From Paenibacillus nanensis (lineage in GTDB: Bacteria > Bacillota > Bacilli > Paenibacillales > Paenibacillaceae), in contig NZ_QXQA01000002.1 of assembly GCF_003583765.1 (NCBI RefSeq), positions 620,001 to 684,000 on the forward strand: 64,000 bases of DNA, in the 5' to 3' direction. The notes beneath the pieces are model-generated. The model searched no databases, had not been told where the DNA came from, and saw only the letters and a program-made list of their open reading frames with translations. The position numbers and the translations under genes are program-made. This document shows, piece after piece, positions 60,976-64,000 of this stretch. Positions within the stretch are counted from its first letter, which is position 1, and each line of letters begins with the position of its first letter.

Positions 60976-62534
60976 TCCTTATCCACTCCTAGCACCTCAT
61001 AACTGAAATAGTCGACATCGATATAACCCTGCTCGCTCTCGCTGTTAAAGCTGTATACCCCAATCCGGTCTCCCCTGTAATGGCCCCAACTCAGCTGATA
61101 GGCGTCTCCCAAGCTCTCAAACTGCGCCCCGTCCGCGCTGTATTCGAACCGGCTGATTCCGTCTATGTTCCACACCGATCTTAACCAAAGGTCGGTGCCT
61201 GTTAGTTTCGGGCCCCATACGACCGTTCCCGAGCTATTGAACTTCAGGACCCTTGTCCCGTTCAGCTGTTGAACGCCAACCGTGCAATAGGTTTTCGCGA
61301 AGTGGCAAAGGCCCGCTTCTTGTCCATCCGCCATGCCGCCGATCTCTAGCTTTACCGTTGCTTCGTTGTGAACGGTTCTGAACGTTCTTTGCGAAAGGAC
61401 GTTGCATACGGTGAAAAAATTGTCCTTGTCGATTGGTTGGCACGCATACAGACGCAAATAGCCGGGCCGTTCCGTTAACGACCACTTATCGGCTCTTGGC
61501 TGATGGTTCCATTCCCAATAAGGCGCAAGATCGGCTCTGTCAAAATCATCGGATGTGGAAAGCACCGTTGCGGGATGCCCGTTAATCGGCTTCCTGCCTC
61601 CCCATACCATCTCCCCGACACCGTCCCCGTCCGTATCTTCTCCGATAATCGGCCATCCGTCCACCCATGTTACGGGCAGCAAATGCAGCGGCCTGCCCTC
61701 GTGCGCGCCCGTTCCTTGATGGCTAATGAAGTACCAATCCCCGGAAACCGTCTGGACAAGTCCGCCTTGATTCGGCTCCCGGTCTATTTCCTTGCCGTGG
61801 GTATGGATAATTTCCTTCTCCTCATAAGGACCATAAATATGCTCTGCCCTTAACATCATGACATCCCGGGCTTCAACGCCTTCCCGAGCGCGCACCTCGC
61901 TGTGGAAGAAATAATAGGTTCCGTTTATTTTGTAGAGCTTATTGGCTTCGCTCCCTTTGTATTGATGAATAATTCTATCGCTGTCATGCAGCAGCTCCTT
62001 GCCGTCTTCGCTAAGCTTAATCAAATGAATATAGTAGTTATCGGCGAAATGGGTGGCAACCAGGTAGCCTTGCCCGTCATCGTCCCAGAAGGGACAGCAG
62101 TCGTCCCATCCGGCCACCTCCCAAACCCGATGAAGCGGCTCCCAAGGGCCCGCCGGATCGGTTGCCGTGCTCATAAACAAGCCTTCGTCGGGCGTGAAGA
62201 AATACACCCAATATTTATCGTTGTGGAACCGAATGGCGCCGGCCCAAACGCCTCTGCCGTAACGATTCATGCGATCGTAATTGTATTCCGGGCCGATGCT
62301 TGTCAAATCTTGAACGACATGTCCGATCATGCTCCAATTCACGAGATCTTTGGAATGCAGCACCGCCATCCCGGGAGAGCAATGCAAGGTAGAGGAGACG
62401 GCGTAATAATCATCCCCGACCCGAATGGCGTCCGGATCGCTATAATCGCCGGGCAAGATAGGATTGACATAGGTGCCGTCTCCTTGATCTCCCCAAGCTC
62501 CCTTCTTCGATAACAAATGGTAATGATCATTCAT
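60972..62534 (-). CDS. GH43 xylosidase/arabinofuranosidase
   Basis: ATG 62534 is taken as start (AAGGA about 11 bases upstream, weak). A longer frame to 62612 adds 26 residues without homology. The 520-residue product has the GH43 propeller (NPILPGDYSDPDAIRVGDDYY; CCPFWDDDGQGYL; GSEANKLYKING) and a C-terminal beta-sandwich (about 345-520) like the GH43 of subfamilies 10-12. The protein is cytoplasmic. It is followed immediately by a second, smaller GH43-like protein. They probably remove arabinose or xylose from imported oligosaccharides in sequence. Confidence 0.88.
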   Translation of the reverse strand: MNDHYHLLSKKGAWGDQGDGTYVNPILPGDYSDPDAIRVGDDYYAVSSTLHCSPGMAVLHSKDLVNWSMIGHVVQDLTSIGPEYNYDRMNRYGRGVWAGAIRFHNDKYWVYFFTPDEGLFMSTATDPAGPWEPLHRVWEVAGWDDCCPFWDDDGQGYLVATHFADNYYIHLIKLSEDGKELLHDSDRIIHQYKGSEANKLYKINGTYYFFHSEVRAREGVEARDVMMLRAEHIYGPYEEKEIIHTHGKEIDREPNQGGLVQTVSGDWYFISHQGTGAHEGRPLHLLPVTWVDGWPIIGEDTDGDGVGEMVWGGRKPINGHPATVLSTSDDFDRADLAPYWEWNHQPRADKWSLTERPGYLRLYACQPIDKDNFFTVCNVLSQRTFRTVHNEATVKLEIGGMADGQEAGLCHFAKTYCTVGVQQLNGTRVLKFNSSGTVVWGPKLTGTDLWLRSVWNIDGISRFEYSADGAQFESLGDAYQLSWGHYRGDRIGVYSFNSESEQGYIDVDYFSYEVLGVDKE

Positions 62535-62855
62535 AACCGCTTCATCCTTCCCAGGTACAATTGAATCCCACAGATACGATAAACGACTTTCCCTTTTCGA
62601 CTTTAATACCAAGTTTTGGAGTGTTCAAGTTCAAAATATCACAGAAAAGGTTTCTGATGCTTTTTGAACCCGGAGAGCAATACAAGGAAAAGGGTCTTCG
62701 TAATTGAAAAAGCCTGTAGACTCTGCTGCTCCTTATGGAGCAGGGCCTACAGGCTTTTTTCTCCGTTATGAAGGCACTCAGCAACGTACTTCAATTACTT
62801 TCCTGTCCAGTTTATAACTCCATACCTTCGCTTCATACACGAAAGAACGGCCGCA
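62535..62855 (-). other. Spacer between the LamG gene and the GH43 pair
   Basis: Contains the terminator at 62707-62759 and, downstream, the presumed GH43 promoter. No coding gene or cre box was recognised. Confidence 0.5.
62707..62759. terminator. Strong bidirectional terminator
   Basis: A 13-bp perfect outer stem (62707-62719 with 62747-62759) with an inner TGCTCC/GGAGCA stem and A/T runs on both sides, 97 bases after the LamG gene stop. Confidence 0.9.
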
Positions 62856-64000
62856 TCAATTTCCTGCAAGGGCAGCAATCTGGCCGGCAGAAAGGGCTTG
62901 GTTATATACCCGGAAGTCATCCACCCGCCCGTCGAGGTAAGGGTCGTTCGTGTATTGGGAGCGTCCGATCCAGTTTTGGGCGGTGGCTCCCAGATCGGAC
63001 GGCTTAAGGGTCATCGCGGTATTTTGCCCGACTTGAACGCCGTCCACGTAGAGGGTACCCGTTGATCCATTTAAGGCGACGGCCGCATGATGCCAGCCTC
63101 CCGTAGGCAGCGCCGACTGTCCGTCAATGATTTGTTCGCTCGAACCGTTCTTCTTGATCGCGAAGCGGATTTTACCGTTTGCTCCATTCTTCGGCGTGAG
63201 GAACATATTGGTCGCGGTTCCGGACCCGAAATCGAAAATGCGCGACCAATTGTTAACGCTATCCAGATTTACCCAGGCCGCTATAGTGATTGCGTCTGCA
63301 CCGGAGACAACAGCGGAAGGAAGAGCAATACAACCGTTTGATCCGTTTAGCTCCGCTGCATTGCCAGCTTTGCCTGTCGTCCAGGCTGCGCCGCCATTCA
63401 TCGTTCCATGTTTGAAATCTCCTGAAGCGTCTGCCGCTGTATTCCCGCTGGATTGATCGAATTTATACCACGCGATCATGCCGGGTGCGGCAAGCGCAGC
63501 GATCTCATCGGCAGGAAGCGCTTGGTCATAAATACGGAAGTCATCCACCCGTCCGTCAAGATAGGGATCCGGGTACTGGGAGCGGCCGATCCAATTCTGA
63601 GTGGTAGCGCCCAAGTCAGACGGTTTAAGGGTCATCGACGTATTGGTTCCCACTTGGGAGCCGTCCACATAGAGAATGCCGGTCGAACCGTTTAACGTGA
63701 CGGCCACATGATGCCAGCTTCCCGTCGGCAGCGCCGACCCTCCTTCAATGATTTGCTCGCTCGAATTATTATTTTTGATCGCAAACCGAATTTTCCCGTT
63801 GGCTCCGTTTTTCGGCGTGAGGAACATGCTGGTCGAAGATCCGGAACCGAAATCGAATATGCGCGTCCAGTTGCTCGCCGTGTCCAGATTCACCCATGCG
63901 GCAACGGTAAGCGTGTCGGTCTCGGAGACAATACCGCCGGGAAGCGCAATATAGCCGTTCGGTCCGGCCAGATCCGCAGCGCCTCCGATTTTACCCGTCG
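62856..64000 (-). CDS. C-terminal part of a LamG/concanavalin-like multi-domain protein (5' end outside window)
   Basis: The frame is open to the right edge, so the start is beyond it. About 380 residues are visible and hold two near-identical LamG-like (Laminin_G_3) domains of about 200 residues. Each has AAWVNLD, RIFDFGSG, FLTPKNGANGKIRFAIK, SWHHVAVTLNGS or GWHHAAVALNGS, LYVDG and DGRVDDFRIY/DFRVY. Such tandem domains often sit at the C terminus of secreted GH43 or other polysaccharide-degrading enzymes and bind sugar. The catalytic part is not visible. Confidence 0.88.
   Translation of the reverse strand, partial: TGKIGGAADLAGPNGYIALPGGIVSETDTLTVAAWVNLDTASNWTRIFDFGSGSSTSMFLTPKNGANGKIRFAIKNNNSSEQIIEGGSALPTGSWHHVAVTLNGSTGILYVDGSQVGTNTSMTLKPSDLGATTQNWIGRSQYPDPYLDGRVDDFRIYDQALPADEIAALAAPGMIAWYKFDQSSGNTAADASGDFKHGTMNGGAAWTTGKAGNAAELNGSNGCIALPSAVVSGADAITIAAWVNLDSVNNWSRIFDFGSGTATNMFLTPKNGANGKIRFAIKKNGSSEQIIDGQSALPTGGWHHAAVALNGSTGTLYVDGVQVGQNTAMTLKPSDLGATAQNWIGRSQYTNDPYLDGRVDDFRVYNQALSAGQIAALAGN
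62875..63960 (-). repeat. Tandem LamG-coding repeat
   Basis: Two copies of a segment of about 420 bases or more (roughly 62875-63300 and 63500-63960) are highly similar at the DNA level, for instance around GACGGCTTAAGGGTCATCG and GACGGTTTAAGGGTCATCG, showing a recent in-gene duplication. Confidence 0.8.

Noticed and set aside
1..64000. CRISPR arrays, tRNA or rRNA genes, prophage genes, replication origin
   Set aside because: No regularly spaced direct repeats, cloverleaf-like or rRNA-like stretches, phage-type genes or DnaA-box clusters were recognised.

Overview
The window looks like a chromosomal segment of a Gram-positive soil bacterium of the Paenibacillaceae (Paenibacillus or Cohnella type). 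The basis is moderate GC content, strong AGGAGG-type ribosome binding sites, lipoprotein-anchored sugar receptors paired with LplB/LplC-type permeases, S-layer homology (SLH) domains, CcpA-type cre boxes, and many AraC- and GntR/LacI-type regulators each beside a glycosidase. It is a plant-polysaccharide utilisation island: roughly two thirds of the genes are carbohydrate-active enzymes or their transporters and regulators. I see no rRNA, tRNA, CRISPR array, transposase or phage gene.

Layout. 1-1.8 kb: 3' end of a large surface protein with cadherin-like repeats. 2.1-14.9 kb: two paralogous GntR/LacI repressors flank a divergent GH38-like enzyme, a cell-surface cohesin-SLH anchor and three tandem paralogues of a secreted beta-propeller protein, two of which end in cohesin plus dockerin modules. 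14.9-22.4 kb: one operon with two permeases, a lipoprotein receptor, a GH38 alpha-mannosidase and an Axe2-like acetylesterase. 22.7-34.5 kb: AraC regulator, DUF1861 protein, GH78 rhamnosidase, a mannose-6-phosphate isomerase-like fusion, a broken DUF4185-like gene, a ROK kinase, a second AraC regulator and a third GH38 enzyme. 34.8-43.9 kb: remnant GH29 fucosidase, GH95 fucosidase, AraC, GH2, GH42, AraC. 44.0-49.8 kb: GH27 alpha-galactosidase, an SLH-rhodanese fusion, secreted GH5-ricin glucanase and a CE4 deacetylase. 49.9-62.5 kb: secreted GH74 xyloglucanase, GH43, a second ABC sugar importer, GH16 lichenase and two GH43-type genes. 62.9 kb to the end: part of a LamG-repeat protein.

How it works together (inference): secreted endo-enzymes (GH74, GH5, GH16) cut xyloglucan and mixed-linkage glucan outside the cell. 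Lipoprotein receptors and permeases import the oligosaccharides; no ATPase is encoded here, so a shared MsmX-like ATPase is presumed. A large set of enzymes without signal peptides (GH2, GH27, GH38, GH42, GH43, GH78, GH95, esterase) trims side chains inside. Control appears layered: cre boxes for catabolite repression, a shared TAGTATACTA-type operator for the GntR/LacI pair, local AraC activators, and a 37-bp element found at three promoters.

Most notable observations: the compact cohesin-SLH plus cohesin-dockerin set (a possible small surface assembly); the 37-bp promoter element conserved at three hydrolase genes; the shared repressor operator; two decayed glycosidase-type genes; and several unusual enzyme architectures.
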